Origin: Acheta domesticus | Lineage: Eukaryota > Arthropoda > Insecta > Orthoptera > Gryllidae | Direction: 5' to 3' | Assembly (NCBI GenBank): GCA_031308135.1 | Contig: JAHLJT010009355.1 | Location: 4,153,217 to 4,217,216 of the forward strand | DNA: 64,000 nucleotides | In this document: one piece after another, positions 10,201 to 25,200 of the stretch | How positions within the stretch are numbered: position 1 is the stretch's first letter | Layout of the letters: each line of letters starts with the position of its first letter | Notes under the pieces: model-generated | Database searches by the model: none | What the model was told of the DNA's origin: nothing | Seen by the model: only the letters and a program-made list of their open reading frames with translations | Translations under genes and position numbers: made by a program

Positions 10201-13200
10201 GTTTTCAAAAAACTTCATTCAAAACTTCAAGTCATTTGAAGCGCTTACACTCACAAACACAATAGTGTTTACAAATTGCTGGAAATGTGCATATTGTAAC
10301 TAATATTGCATCATCTGCCGGAATCCGCTGCGCGGATAGCATCATCTGCCGCCACCCCCAAACTGGACGATTCTGGGGTATACGCGGGTAGCCAAGAAAT
10401 GTGCCGCGAGTTCCGGAAGGGTCCAGACGGGCGCTGGCCAGGTATAAATGCGCCGCTAGTCAGTCTGGTCTAGTCAGGAAGCCGAGCTGTGAAGTTCGTG
10501 TGCGTGCATCGCTGTGGATGGCAGTGTACTGGACTGTAGTCGGCGCCGTGAACAATGGTCAGCGCAGTGGACTATAGTCAGTGCATAGGACGCTGGGGAG
10601 TGCATCGGACTGTGTGACAGTGCAAGAGAAGTGAACAGTGAAAATAAATAATCAAGAGAACTGTGCCGTGTAGAAAGCAGTAACTATGTGAAGAACACAA
10701 GGACTGTGAAGACAATCTGTAAATAAATCAAGTATTTTTAGTGTAATATTAAGAAACATAAATAAACACCTTTCTAAAATAAATCTGTGTTTTTAATTCA
10801 CCACCACAAACGTTACAATATTAAAGGTGTGAGAGATCTTTTGAGAAAATTTCATTTATGTAATTTTTGCAAAAACAAAAAAGAATCCCAAATTGAACTT
10901 TACGTCATATAAAAGAGTGCAATTAACACTATCCATTCGAAAAGTTTGAAGAAAAAATTTGGAGCCACTTATGAGAAAATGGTGTTCGAGCATTTCTGAA
11001 AATGCAGAATTTTGAGCTAGTTTTCACACAAAACAGTTGAGTTCTCGAGAAACTTAGACTCATTTAAAGCACACATACTTGTAATATAATAATGTGAACA
11101 AATCATCGCTAATCTAAATATAACCGATATAGGAGAAGTCAAAAAAATTAAATTTTTGTAATTTTTGAAAAAACAAAAGAATACAGCAATATGGCAATTA
11201 TGCCATTTCATAGAGTACATTTAGCACTATCCCAACCAAAAGTTTAAAGAAAAAATTTGGAGCTGCTTCTGAGGAAATCTTGTTTTTGTAATTTTTTAAA
11301 ATTGCAAATATTGTATGCAATATTGCGCGAAAACTACTATAATTTTCAAAAAAATGTACATGACCTTAACGATAGAACTCACTTTGGAGAACAAATTTTA
11401 TTTGGAAGAAAAATCTATATCCTCAATTTTGTACTTGTAGGAAGACACTGAAAAAAATTCATCATTAACTACAGTAAAACTGTCTCCATAAACTTTCGGA
11501 ATCCACTCTCTAAAGAAAAGCCTCCAACACAATTGATGATAAAAAACATGCCTGTAAAAATTGACCCCCAAAAAACGTTCCTTGGATTGACTACTCAAGA
11601 CTATCTAAAATGGAACTCTCACATCACAAGCTTACCAAGTCATGTTGTGCCATCTACATTCTTAAGTCAAATTCTAACTTGGATATGCTGCAAACAGTAT
11701 ACTTTGCAAATGTTCACTCACATCTAAAATACGGAATCATATTCTGGGGGAAATTCTTCAGAGAGTATTCACACTTCCATCATCCAAAAACGAATATAGA
11801 GAACAATGATAAACACAAATACGAGTCCTGCAAACCACTTTTCAAAAAATTACAAATCCTACCACTACCATGCATGTACATTTTTGAAATATTAATCTTC
11901 ACAAAGAAGGCACTTTTGGAAAACAAGGATTCTGTTACTCTAAACGCGGAAGTTTGTAACTATGATACTAGACAAAAAAGAAATCTGCATGTCCCATACA
12001 GAGAAACTTCACTCTTTCAAAAAAGTGCCCTTATAGAAGGCATTACACTATACAACAAATTCCCTAGTGAATTTAAAAGCTTAAACTCAGTACACACATT
12101 CAAAAATAAACTGAAAGCTTTCATGTTAAACCATACATTTTACAGTACAAAAGAATATATTCATCATAAACATGTATTTACATAAATATAAACTAACTCT
12201 AATAATTTTTTCTTACTCTGTTGCATGTTTTGAAACCCCCAAAGAGATTGTTCAATGTAAGGGATGGACCCAGCCCAGCATCAACTCATAAGAAGACGAA
12301 TAGGTGATGGTGTTCTTTCTTTCTTTTTTTTCCTTTTTTTTATCATTGGTTTTCAATTTTAATCTTCTTACACTACCATTTATCATATATATTATTTTCG
12401 TTAAAACCGTGAATTTGTTGTCCCTCCTACTCGGCTCATAGTGAACGGATTTTAACAAATGAGGTACCAAAAAAAGATAAAAAAATCAGGAATGGAGGTC
12501 ACTAAATATTGCAAATCACAAAGCTTTTCGTTATTAATAAAATGCTAGGAAACTTTTGTTGTTTGAACTTTGCGGCTGGGATAGTTAGCGTGCCCTCCGC
12601 GCGCTGCCTGTCAAGATGGCGGTTATGCGCACACCATCCGCCACAGGAGCCACAATTTTTGGAGTTTCAACATTTCATGTTCTGTTTTAACGTCCTACAG
12701 GTTCCCTTCAGTGCGATGTAATCGCACGGGTTCAGCTAGAAAAGTTAATTACCACTGTTTTGTAGTGTATTTAGTACAAAAATTGAATTGAAGTTCTGTA
12801 TTGTATTTAATCCTTAGAAATATCTATATTGTACAGTGTATTATGATGTACATATTCTGACTTGTCATATTCTGGCTTATGCTGTATTTATGTGACAAAT
12901 AAATATATTATTATTATTATTATTATTATATATAACATCACAAAGAAGGAAAAAATTGAGACGTTTCTGGCTGTTTCTTGGAAAAGGGGTAATGAAATGT
13001 CAAGTGCAAGTTGTAGTCACATTCTAAACTTCTAGGTGGATTATAAAAATTCTATCTTACCTCCACTTGCTCTTTGTAACTCTGAAGATCCGCTTTGGTA
13101 TCATCTAATTCCTGCACTTTCAATTGCAGCTGAAGACGCGCTTCTTCCAGCTCAGCTACGCAATCGGCTGCCTAATTGTTCCCAATTTGTTAACTTCTCC

Positions 13201-16200
13201 TGAACGTCTCTTCGGTTTTCTTGCTCTTGTCTAACACCTTGAGCTAGTTGTATCCTAAGTAACACAAAGGAAATTTAAGCCATTTTATTCAGCTGTTTGC
13301 ATAAAATACATATTGTATTTAGTTCTTAAAATTCCAACCTTTCATCATGTAACTCGTCAATGCAAGTTTCATTTTCAAGCTGAATTATTCTCAGGACCTT
13401 CAGAAGGCGGGTCACCAGATTGTCTACGTCAATAATTTGATCCACCAGAGTGGCAGCCGAACAATAGTCACCAAGCGGAGAGGAGCCTTCTTCACAAGTT
13501 TCAAAGGCACTGGCCGTTGGAGTGGCCGCTGGGTCATCTGTGATTGAACTATTTTGTGCCATTTCTGACTGTTGACGCACAAGGATGGCTTGTGACAAGT
13601 TTTGCAATGACTTGCTACTTGCTACATGACAGTCTGGTACATTGCCACTGCTGTTGTGGGAATCACTAATTGTGTCATCGTCGTTGTCAATGATGTTGCA
13701 TGGATCTTTTTCTGAATCCAATAATTCACCAGAGCCTGAACTAGTATCTGCAATATAAAACAATTTTTAATGTTCTTCAATAATTCATTGGTGAATTCAA
13801 GAAAGACTGTTTTACATGATGGTTTTGTAGTACTGTTCCTTTGGTAAGCTCTTTGTATTTTTAAATTCTTTAACAGGTTTTAATTATTTTATGCAGAGCT
13901 TCAAAATCAACATTAATACATTGCAAAGATATAACACTTCTAAAACTGAAAATAAAAATCAGTTAGATGTGTCATCAAAGTCAATGCATCAGATGTTCAA
14001 GGGCAGACTTCTGCATTGGGATGCAACTTCAGAGGGGGACCCCAATAAATTTACAAACAAAAAATATTTTAGTTCACCACTAGGGAAGGCAATTTTTAAC
14101 TGTTTTGCTAGTTGTATAGCTCTTTACATATAATTATTTAATTCAGATTTTAAAATATTTGGATTATTGGAATAAGTGGGAAGTATAAAACAGAATTATA
14201 CAGCAAATAATAATTTTGCTCGTGCCAGATTAATACATTAAAGACCTAGCAGCACAAAGCGCAGACGGAACTTACCTCCTGCATGAAACGACCTAGTTTT
14301 GATGGAAAGAAAATTTGATCTTAAGTGCTGCCAAGTCTTCCAGGAAATGAATGCCATTCACCAAGTGATTTTTTTTTTTTTTTAATTTCTTCAATAATTA
14401 AAAAGGAAGGGCCTCAATCTTTTGATTCCCTAGGGCCCTACAGTCTAGAAGTCAAGTCCTGCAGCAACAACTGCCTCACCTGGGTATGCTTCCTGAGGAC
14501 TGGGAGTTGAGGTGAGCCTTATCTGTCTGTTGCTGGCACTGGAGAATGGTGACTGGGCAGCTGCATTGCGAATAGCAGCAATGACAGCCGTCACAAAGGA
14601 AGCTCCACGTTTTGGCGACGAATGCTGCTGGGATAGGGAGCAACATTCAGGGGCCTGTTTCACAGGAGTTCTTTCGGGACTGGCTTCTACACTGCTATTA
14701 CTTTTGCTATACGCTTCATTGTGAAAAATCACATCCTGTAATAAATGCACATGTCAAAATTAAAAACAACAACAAATTAATAGAATTCTGAGACCATCAA
14801 TCAGAACTGAACAAGGCCATCTACAATATTAAGCAAAACGTTTTAAACATTGTTGCCCTTTCCTTAAGAAGTCAACAGACTCCTTATTTATTTGTGTAAC
14901 GTAATACATAAAGCTACAACCTGAAAGAAAAAATTAAATAAATAAATATATTTATTTTAAGCAAATAAACTGCTATTTAAACTTCAGCAAAGCTGCACTA
15001 TTCTTCTTTATCACTTGTTGGGCATTAATAGAGTTTCCTTAAGTATATTTTAGACTAACTGCAATTGGAGATCCACACTTTAGACATGCTAATATATCAC
15101 TTAAGGAATTTCACTAGTTTTCAAAAAGAGTAAAATAAAATAGAGGGGCCTTGATGTAATTGCACACATTTTTGGACAAGATAAAAACACTCTCTTGTTA
15201 ATACATTGATAATTCTAGAAAATGAAGGATCAAAATATTCACATACATTTCTAAACAGAAAATATAAAATAAACTTATTAAAGAAAGTGCCAAAAACACA
15301 ATAAGTGTACAATTTAAACTATAAATTATATGTCAAAACACACACAAATATTTTTATGGAAGTATCTTTTTGTGCGTGTGTGAATGTGTTTGTGTTTGCA
15401 GTAACACACATTTATGATCTTCCAGCTTAAAAAGCAGAATGTTTTAAATTTTTCATCTACTTTCAAAACTGTCTGTATGTGATGATATTTTAACTTATTA
15501 AGTCCAGATACATTTCTGAAGGCATGGAATATTTAATTCTTAACAGTAGGGATTATGTAGTATTTTCATACCAAATGTTTGATAATTAACACCAAAAAGT
15601 AGAAAAGTTCTCATTTTCTGTGAAAAATAGCACATCATCGGGGGCTACAGACCAAATGATTATAATAAGCCACAGAACTAAATAGAAAATTTACAATAAA
15701 AGTAATAACAAAGAATCATTTTCTAAAACCAAAACAAAATTTAATCCAAAATGTTACATTTTAATATTTTCTGAAGTACATTATCTACATAATCTTGGTC
15801 CCCTCATTTTATTTATCTCAAAAATGAAGAGAAATTAAAAATTGTAAAGCTCAAGGAAGACAAACAAAACAGGTGCAACTCTTGAACGGATTTCTAATCT
15901 AGGGAACAGTGACTTAACATACAATATGAATATGAGAAGCACTTATTACGCAGAGAGTAGTGTAAACTATGCAATGTAATTGGCTAATAATTTTATTGAC
16001 CATTCAATATGGAAAAGATGTTATCTAATTATTAAATCACTATAAAAAGTTTTTAAGTGCCATGTACTATGGTAAACTACAATGAGGAGGAGAAATTAGT
16101 AACATCATCTACCATACATGCATTTAGAAATTAACCAATGGGTGAAGGTTATGCCAGAAAATTAATTGATCTAATGATAAATAACTTTATCAATTTTCTC

Positions 16201-19200
16201 AGTATACTCTAGAGCTGTATGTTATTGGATTTATAAAATTTGAGTGACTAGTGGAGAGCATTTAAAAAATCTTACAAGCTTCAGGAAGTTTTCTCGGTTA
16301 ATATCTAAGAAATGTTTCTACTCTCTATTCAGTATACTATTCATTAACAGCCAACATTCCAACATTTTATGATGTTTACAATGGACTATTGGAGGCCTAC
16401 CAATCTGATTTTCTTAATGATAAAGTTAAATATTTTTCTGTTATGCAGTAAAAAAATGGTGCATCGCTTTTGTCTGAAGCAACATTAACTCCTGCACCCA
16501 AGTATCCTCACATATCTCTAAATGATTAATTAATTTTAATTTTGAAGATTTATTTTAAGGAGGATTTGATAGCAAGTTAAACATTTATCTTCTTCTTTTA
16601 TTTATTGTAAGTCAAAATGTATGATTACATTTCAGTAAGTTCTAACATTTTTTATAAACTTTTCATTAGATATTTTGAACTAAAATAAAATGGAATAAAT
16701 GTGACCAATTTGAACCTTTTCAAAAAATATTAAACTGCCCCCTGTGCACTCTCCTCTTAAAATTCTGCCCAACTAAGAATGAACTTCAAATTTTCAATAG
16801 GAAACATATTTAAGTTTGTTTCTAAATATTCACATTTTTCTTTTATGTTTGTCAGACAGATGTGAAATAAAGTGTTTTTTTTTATTTAAGACAGATTTTA
16901 ATGAATACTATGCTTGAAATGTATTCCTTTTATAACTAACTGTTACATCTGTTATGTTGGCAGTATTTATATTTAACACAGTGTACAGGTATGCCAACTT
17001 AAGACAGAACACTAGCTTTGCTAGATTTTCGCAACTACACAGTTTTATAACACAAGAGGGGCATTTTCACAGAAACACTACTTGGGTTAGTACAAAAAGA
17101 AGAAAGAAATTTTAATATGATAGTGGGAAGAATACTATTTACGATTCATAAGCAACACACAGGTAACTGAAAAATCAAATATGGAAAATTTAAGAAACAG
17201 AAGTCCAAATGTTTAATTGGAACCCTTATTTACATAGTTTTATTTAAAAAATAAACTGAGTCATTTGCATATCAGATTATTATTTCATACGAAATATATT
17301 GAGAACACAAGAAAAGAAAGAAAGAAAGAAAGAAAATTTGTCTTCACAACTCAACTTTTAACTTACCTAAAAATAGGCTTCAATTTGGAAAGCAATAGAA
17401 AGGTATAAATAGAGTGTTAGCTTTTTATACAATGTGAATTCAATTTTGTAATGAAATTTTGTTAAGGAAAAAAATTGTCTGATTATTCAGCTCACAGAAA
17501 GCATTTAGTTGTCAATAGTGCAGTATTTTCATTGCAAATATCCAAGCATAGAACATATGTGCCATGCCATGCAGTGTGCTGTGACAAGGCATTTAAACTT
17601 CAGGAACCTCTTTGAAGTTAAGGTATGTAATGAAAGAGGGCAGAGAGAAAACAATAGGGAGTGTTCTAACTAAAATATATTTTGCAGTTAGTGCATAAAA
17701 TAACAAAAATAAACTTTCATGATCACAACTAAAAACCACAAGACAATGTATAATTGCAAATAATGATAGAAACTGTCCGAAATTTGAAATTTTATAGGAA
17801 GTAATTAATTTGTGGGATTTTTAACAGGTGGATTAAATAACCAACAAATCTAATAAAACAACTTTCTCCATTAATAAGCCACATAAACTGAATGTACATT
17901 AGTGTTTCCTGTCATTCACAATGTTTGTGGAATTTCAAAAAAGTGAAATGTTTATTTGAGAGAATGTTGCTTATTCAAAAGAAAATAATTTGTAAAAGTG
18001 AATTTACAAATATGTTAAATATTATTTCCAAAACAGGGAAAGAGGGAAAAATAACAACATGACTTCACTGCATAAAAGGGAAGAAAAAAAATGCTACAAG
18101 TTAAAATAATAATTTATGATAATTTCTATGTTACCTGGTTTGGAAGAGTGAAACATCAGAAGCATAACACTTTAGAGATTATTTCCCAACAGAATATTAA
18201 CAATTGATCAAACAATAATTATTGCATTTCATAATATGTTATTAAATACTCAATGTAATGATTTGAAACTGATCTTCACAAAGAAAAACACATGAACATA
18301 ATGCCAGAATTTTATGTACATTACTGATCATCAATTCATCTAGGAGTTTCAAGACAAGACAACATGATCCCAATTCAATTCCAATTTGTCTTGATAACCA
18401 ACTTGTTTTGATATCAGGTTTACCAAATGTTGTGGATTAAACTTGAAAATAATTTCATAATACTGCCAATTAACCACAAAAATTGATTTTCAGAAACTAA
18501 TGCATCACAATGGCTCAGACAACAGTCAAGTAAAAGAGAAAACCAAAAATAAATGAAAAACCATCTACTCTATCTGAACATAAAGAGAATGCACAAAAAT
18601 CTAAATATTATGTAAACATTTTCAGTAATGATTATTGATTTTTAAGCATTAAATAAGACTTATTAAAAATTAATGGAGTCGAGGAGAGAGGTTTTTTAGG
18701 GAATTGAAAGCAGACAAAACAATCACAACGATTCTTTATGTGCTTTCTAATGAATTTCTAAAATATTAGTGATTCACTGGTGTCAACAAATTTAATTCAT
18801 AAAAAAAGTGTATTTAAAATGCTGATCTACTCCTACTAATTAATATTAAATAGTAACCAAAGAAAAAAACATCATGCTTTTTCTGAAATTTTCTTAAAAA
18901 TAAATCATAGTTAAATTTTTCTTTTGCTAAGATCTAAGGGACATGCAAAGGCAAATAATACATATCATGCACGAGAATTACTGAAAGAGCATACACATAA
19001 TAAAAGTGCATGAACATTACGAATTCTCTTCCCAGACACAGCAGGTAAAGAGAATAGCACAACTTGGCTTGAAGATCACGACTACTGTCTGCCACCAGAG
19101 GCGTAAAATGCCTTCATTCGCAAAAGTCAATGTTCTCACTACCTCCAGGTCCTTTTCTGAGATATTATACGCAGTCACCAGCTGCTCCACAAGGCCGTCG

Positions 19201-22200
19201 AGGCGCGAACTGAGCCCAGAGAGAGCCACCGCTGCCCCTGACACTGCGGCCCCTTGCTGCAGCAGCAGCTCCTTGCTGCGCTTCTCCAGACCGCACAAGC
19301 GGGCCTGCAACGCCAAGTTCTCCTGCCTGCAACACAAACATTTTCACAACTGCTGAAGTTGGCACACAAGACAGCAAGTTCCCATTTGGTAATAACAATA
19401 ACATTTTTATTTACTCATAGACATCCACAAGAGAGGTTTCGAGTTTAGTCAATCTTCTACAAATACATCACAATTTATTAAACAATCCTAGTAATAAATA
19501 ATACAAGTACTTAATCTAGCATTAAATTGTCAGTAGAATAAAATTATACAATGTTCTTTGCAAATTAATCATAATATTTGTCAAGTAGAATTCTCAAAAG
19601 TGTCAGGCGCCAACATACAAAACAGATTTTTTGTTCAGAAAGGTACTTTAAGCCAAAGCCAATTTTCCCTCAAAAGCACTGTTTGGTGACATTTAAGGTT
19701 GCCAACTTCTCCCTCTACAAAACAATACATAAAAAAATATTTTAAAAAATTAAAAAGACATTTCATTAGATTCAGAGAATAAATATACTTTCATTACATT
19801 GACAATTTCACAAGCAACAACGCTGAGGTGCAATATGTGTATATTTAGATCTGAAAACTTACCTTAAAAACAGATGTTTTCTGTTGAAACATTTATTATG
19901 AAATGTTTCACACATCATGTTAATGTTTGGGAATCGGTGATATTCAGGTGAAATCGTATGGAAGAATTCACTCAGGAGAATTCATGTTTTATTTAATTTA
20001 TTTATGGAAAATGAGGACTTTACTAAGAAATGGAAGTTAGGATGATAATTTGCAACTCTAAAAGGACAATTTATCCCAAATGGGGGTTGGCAATCCTACT
20101 GGCATCTGTAAATTGATATGTAAGTAATCAATTTGTAACTGCTGAGGCAATTGTAATTGAAAGGACATTAAAGCACTTAGAAAGAATATAACAAGAAACA
20201 TTACTCTCATCTTACTTTATCAAAAGAAAGAACAGAAGATTTGTAGGTGGTGAATTTATTGAAATCTTCCATTATGTCATATTTCAAATGTCTCACTATT
20301 TATGTTGTCAAAATAACTGCATGTTTATACTAAAAAACATTCATAGAAGTTTAACATTTGTTAAACCATGTGACCTTTATCAACTTTTAAGTAAACGGTA
20401 GTGAGATGTGTAAAATATCAGCAAAAATCACTAGTTAAAACTTTAAATTTTTTAAAAAAATTAGCACAGCAAAAACATAATGTGATAATAGTGTCATAGA
20501 GTTAGCAGCACTGCTGCAATGGTTATATAAGGTCAATACATATAAGGTGTACTACATAATGGATGTCAGTCAGTCTAATGTCTTGCTCTTGGTAGTGCAT
20601 GAGCTTCCATGCGTGCATTGTCAGACAAGAAGCATGAAATGTCAGGTTAGCTCAACAGCAGAAGAGACATTTCTACACATGCAAGTGTCACCAGCACTTG
20701 TTTGAAATGTTGACACATAAATGAAATGCACATTTGTTGCATGCATTATATCAGAAACATTTCAATTACTCACAATCTTAACACATTGACTGCCATGTGT
20801 GGGCCTCACGCAGTTTGACTATGGTGCAGTGAGGCCCACTGGTGGGTCTCACACTAAGTGTTTATTGCAAGGTCTGTGTCTTTCGCAGGCAGGCTTCAAA
20901 TTGACTTAGTTTCAACTTTCTCCAAAAGAGCAAAGCACAAATTATTATAGAATGCTCTTAGCGTTATAAATTACAGCTTGCAACATCATTGTATTGTATA
21001 GGATTTGTTTCATGTATTTTATTTTGTAGTTATTTCTTCAATACAGTTCATTTTCTTGCTAAAAAGTACTTTATATTTAAGTATTTGTTTTTCCTTTGAA
21101 ATATTCTGAATATCATTGAATTTGAATAAGTATTTAGTTTAAAAAATTATGGCCCCCTGGAGACCCTCATGTAAATCTGTATGTGCAGGGCTGCGAGGAT
21201 CTCTGGTGTCCCTCATGTGTGAATCACATACATGACATTTCATTTAATTTTTAAAACTATTTTTAGGTACATCTGAAATTGATTTCCATCAATAAGTCAA
21301 AAAATGTAGTGGCCCCCTGAGACCATATTCTTCTTTAGCATAGGACCCCTAGAGGTTACCCTTCATCGTGCCTTTCACAGTCAATGGGTAAAAAATTGTT
21401 ATGATATTCATAGAGAAGATCAGTGTGTGAATCACTCGTCTTCTCTATGAGTGCCATATTGGTCATATCATTGTCACAATTCCGTTACCTCCTTTGCTCA
21501 CTGATGCGAACCAAGTGTTTGCACTCTTCCTGCTGCTGCTGTAGCTCCAGCTCTCGTTGCACAAGCAGCTGCTTATGGCTGCTCAGCTGCAGAGACACAC
21601 AAAACGAGGATACTGCATTAATTATTCTCAACAAATTATAATAGTTTAAAAATATATATTCAGTGCCAGCACTAGACATGAGCAGACTGGGCCCCACAAG
21701 TCAAGAGGTCCAATGAGGATTTACATGGGAAAAATTAGTAAAAAATTGAAAAAGAAATTAGAACTCGACAAAATCATCATAATTTTATAGGTCATGGTAC
21801 ACAGTCTGACACTTTCACTTACTTTTTCCGCTTCAATAGTCATTACTTGTAAAGTATGACTCTATGAAATGAATCAAATGATGCTAACATTAAAATAAGT
21901 TCCAATGTAATTAGTATTTATTATTTCATGTGTTTAACAAGTGACTTTATTAAACACTAACTAAACACAACGAACATTTTTAGTGTCTGAAGGTCACCGA
22001 GAAAATTGTATTATTTGATTACTCAATACTTTTACTTAAAACTTTTATTTAAACTATATTTCCAAAAACTTTTTCAAGATTTAATGTAATTTTTGTTATT
22101 GGTTGAAATAAAATAACTTCTACAGTTTCTTGATAGAACTTTCACATTTTGAATTAGGGGTTGGGGCTACATTTCAGCATTGCCCCTGGCCCATAATTGT

Positions 22201-25200
22201 CTAGCTCTAGAACTGTATATAGTATAGTTTTATAAAAGATAAACAAGATAGAATAGGGACTGTAGGAACATAACAATTTGAAATTTTAGAATCATACAGA
22301 ACAACACCTGCAAGAATGGAAAAAGTAAAAAAATATTAGAGGAACTGTCAAAAGTTTGAAATCACAAAATAAATTTGTCTGTCAGAAACTTTTATCACAT
22401 TAGACTGGATTCCTTAAATTATATTATCAATTAATGACTAAAACCAATAAAATAAAAATCTATTTTGCTCTTTCACCTCAGCTTCAGCGTCTTTCAGGGC
22501 ATCAGCTAAGGTGGATTTCTCTGCTTGGAGAAACTCTTGAAGCTCCATAGATTCAGCTTCAATTTCTTGCTGTTGCTGGAGCAAAGTCTTTTGAGCTGCC
22601 AAGCTTTTATCCAAATCCTGGAAGATAAGCACAGAAATCTGCATAAATAAATAAATATTGTAAACACACTTTCTGAGGAATATTTGTGGATTATACATTT
22701 TCTTTAATTTCTAAGGTACAATGAAATATAAATACTTTAGTGCAAAGAAAATTGTAAAAATCAAAATTCAAGAGCGTATTTCATAAATATAACTAACAAA
22801 GTGGTTTGTGTTACTACTCATTAGACTTTTCAACTCTAGCACATTAGGTATTAATTAAAGAACAAATAGTAAAATGTCAACCCAAATAAAAATGAGGGTA
22901 TAAATTGATACATCTAAATGTAAAAATTATAATAAATTTATTGTTTTAATTTCAATATTTTCTTGCAATTACATTGTATAATGGATCATTCAAATTGAAT
23001 GTCACTAACAACTACAAAAAATTTAAATGTTTGTTTTTTCTGTAAACCATCTTAATATCCTTGAATATTGCATTCATTAATGTTCTAATCAAAGAGTTGA
23101 AAACAAAGTTTAAAGCTCCAGGTCTATGGAATACAAAGCTGATAACTGATCTTACCCTCTGCAAAGTGTGACATAGTGTTTGCAAGTCATTTATTTCACG
23201 CTGTTGTTTGATAACCACACGGCCGGATGTCTGCAAATGCAATTCCAGTTCTTGAAGACTATCATTGTCCTCTAAAACACCAAAAAACAAAACTTATTTA
23301 GTTTACAAGAATTTGTTGTAAATTTATTTCATGTTTCATAATTTGCAGTTCATGAATATCAATGTGTATCCCACTGCCTGAGAGATTTTTTTTTTGTGTC
23401 TGCCAAATGCCCTGAATATTTGTACTGTGTTACAATTCCACACAGTCTCTCTCAATGTGTTAATGCAAGAGAATCTGGAATGTAAAGAGGGAAAGAGTTC
23501 AGTCAATAACACTGTTCCACATCAACCAAAGTCGTACTTTCTTTAATATTTTATTTAAATATCATGAAATACTTCACAATTTTTTCATGGAAAAATAAGG
23601 AAATGATCTGGATAACCTGGAAAAGCCAGGGAAATTCATCCTAGAAAAAGACTGGTCACCTTGATATTCTTGAAATTGTGAAATGTAATTTATCAAGGTC
23701 TATTATTTAGTTCTTCACTTGATATACTATTTCCTAGTTATACGATTTACTTGATGTAGGTACTGTTTAGTTGCATGCAAATATACAATTTGCTCTCAAA
23801 TATATTGGGGATGTCCTGAGTTCCATTGCACAGAAGTGTCATTGGACCTCTCATGTTTCTCGCATATGTGAATGACTAGTCAAAAAATTTTGCTTTAAAT
23901 GTAAGACTCTGCTGGAGACTGTGTTATCTATCGGCTTATCAAATCAAAGGACGATGTAGATATTTTGCAATGAGACATAGACAAATTACACATTTCTGGG
24001 TGGAAACAATTCAAAGGGCAAAGCCGAGTAGCGTTAGTGAGAATGCAAGAAGAAATATTAAAGCAAGCCTGAAGGAACTTTTTCATCTTTCTGATTTTGC
24101 AGTGATAAAGTACAAATTAACACCCTGATTTCGCAGTGATAAAGAACAAATTTAAAAAACCTGACTTCATAGTGATAAAGTACAAATTAACACCCTGATT
24201 TCGCAGTGATAAAGTAAAATTTTAAAAAAACCCTGATTTCGCAGTGATAAAGTAAAAATTTAAAAAACCCTGATTTCGCAGTGTTTAAGTAAAAATTAAA
24301 AAGCCCTGCTTCGGCAGTGGTAAAGTGCAAATGCTGCAGAGGTGTGCGTGTGTGTGTGTGTGTGTACCTGGTTGCGCGGCGCGCGGGTCGCGGCCCAGCA
24401 TGGCGCGCACGCGGCGCTGCGTGGCGCCGAGGCGTCGCTGCAGGGCCAGCTTCTCCGCCGCCTCGCTGCCCAGGCGCTGCTCCAGGCCCTGCAGCTGGCG
24501 GCGCTGCCGCGCGCAGTCCGCCTGCAGCCGCGCGTGCGCCGCCGACAGCTCCTCCAGGCGCCGCTGCAGCGCCGCCTCCCCCTCCCCCGCCCCCGCGCCC
24601 GCGCCTTCCACGGCCTCCTGCACGACAAACAAACATTCATCATGAGGGAATCCAGTGTCACTTCATTCATAAAATAAAGTTGAAGTTCGCTTCAGACAAC
24701 TGTTCGTCTCTTTCTTTGGCTTGTACACATATTACATACAAATTCAAAGTTTACTTCGGCGAACGTAAGAAAAACGTTTCTTCGGTCCCTTGGAATTCGT
24801 GTTAACGAGGGTTTACTGTGTCTACTTGTGAGTGTTCATGATTTCGCACTAAAAGTTTACGCACCTCATATAACGTGCCTTTGGCATTCTCAGTTCAAAA
24901 TGCCACGTTAAACCATTTGTACGGCAAAGCCACTACTACATAGTACATGAAAACTTGTTCAAGTGCGCCCCGCCTACAGGGAATGGCAGCGCGGGGTGAT
25001 TTGGAAGAGGGGCGGTTCCCGCACTCCCCTTAAGCGCCTCTTAAAGTGTCTCCTGTCCAGTACATTTTGGGTCCATTCGCAGCACATCTTTCGTGCGGAG
25101 ACGTCGATAATCAACTCGAAGAGTACAATTATCAACGATCTCGAAAGGCGCAAGTCCAACTGGACGCTCTTTACACGAACAATATTAAGCGCGAACACTC

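Noticed and set aside
13061..13254. A tiny intron explaining the exon 12 frame change
   Set aside because: Available GT/AG pairs are only about 20 bases apart, too short for a spliceosomal intron.
24091..24335. CRISPR-like array
   Set aside because: Whole ~36-bp units are similar, with no unique spacers; eukaryotic intronic minisatellite.
24187..24636. Minus frame with poly-Gly and repeat-derived tail
   Set aside because: Alternative frame of exon 5; lacks heptads and runs through the tandem array.
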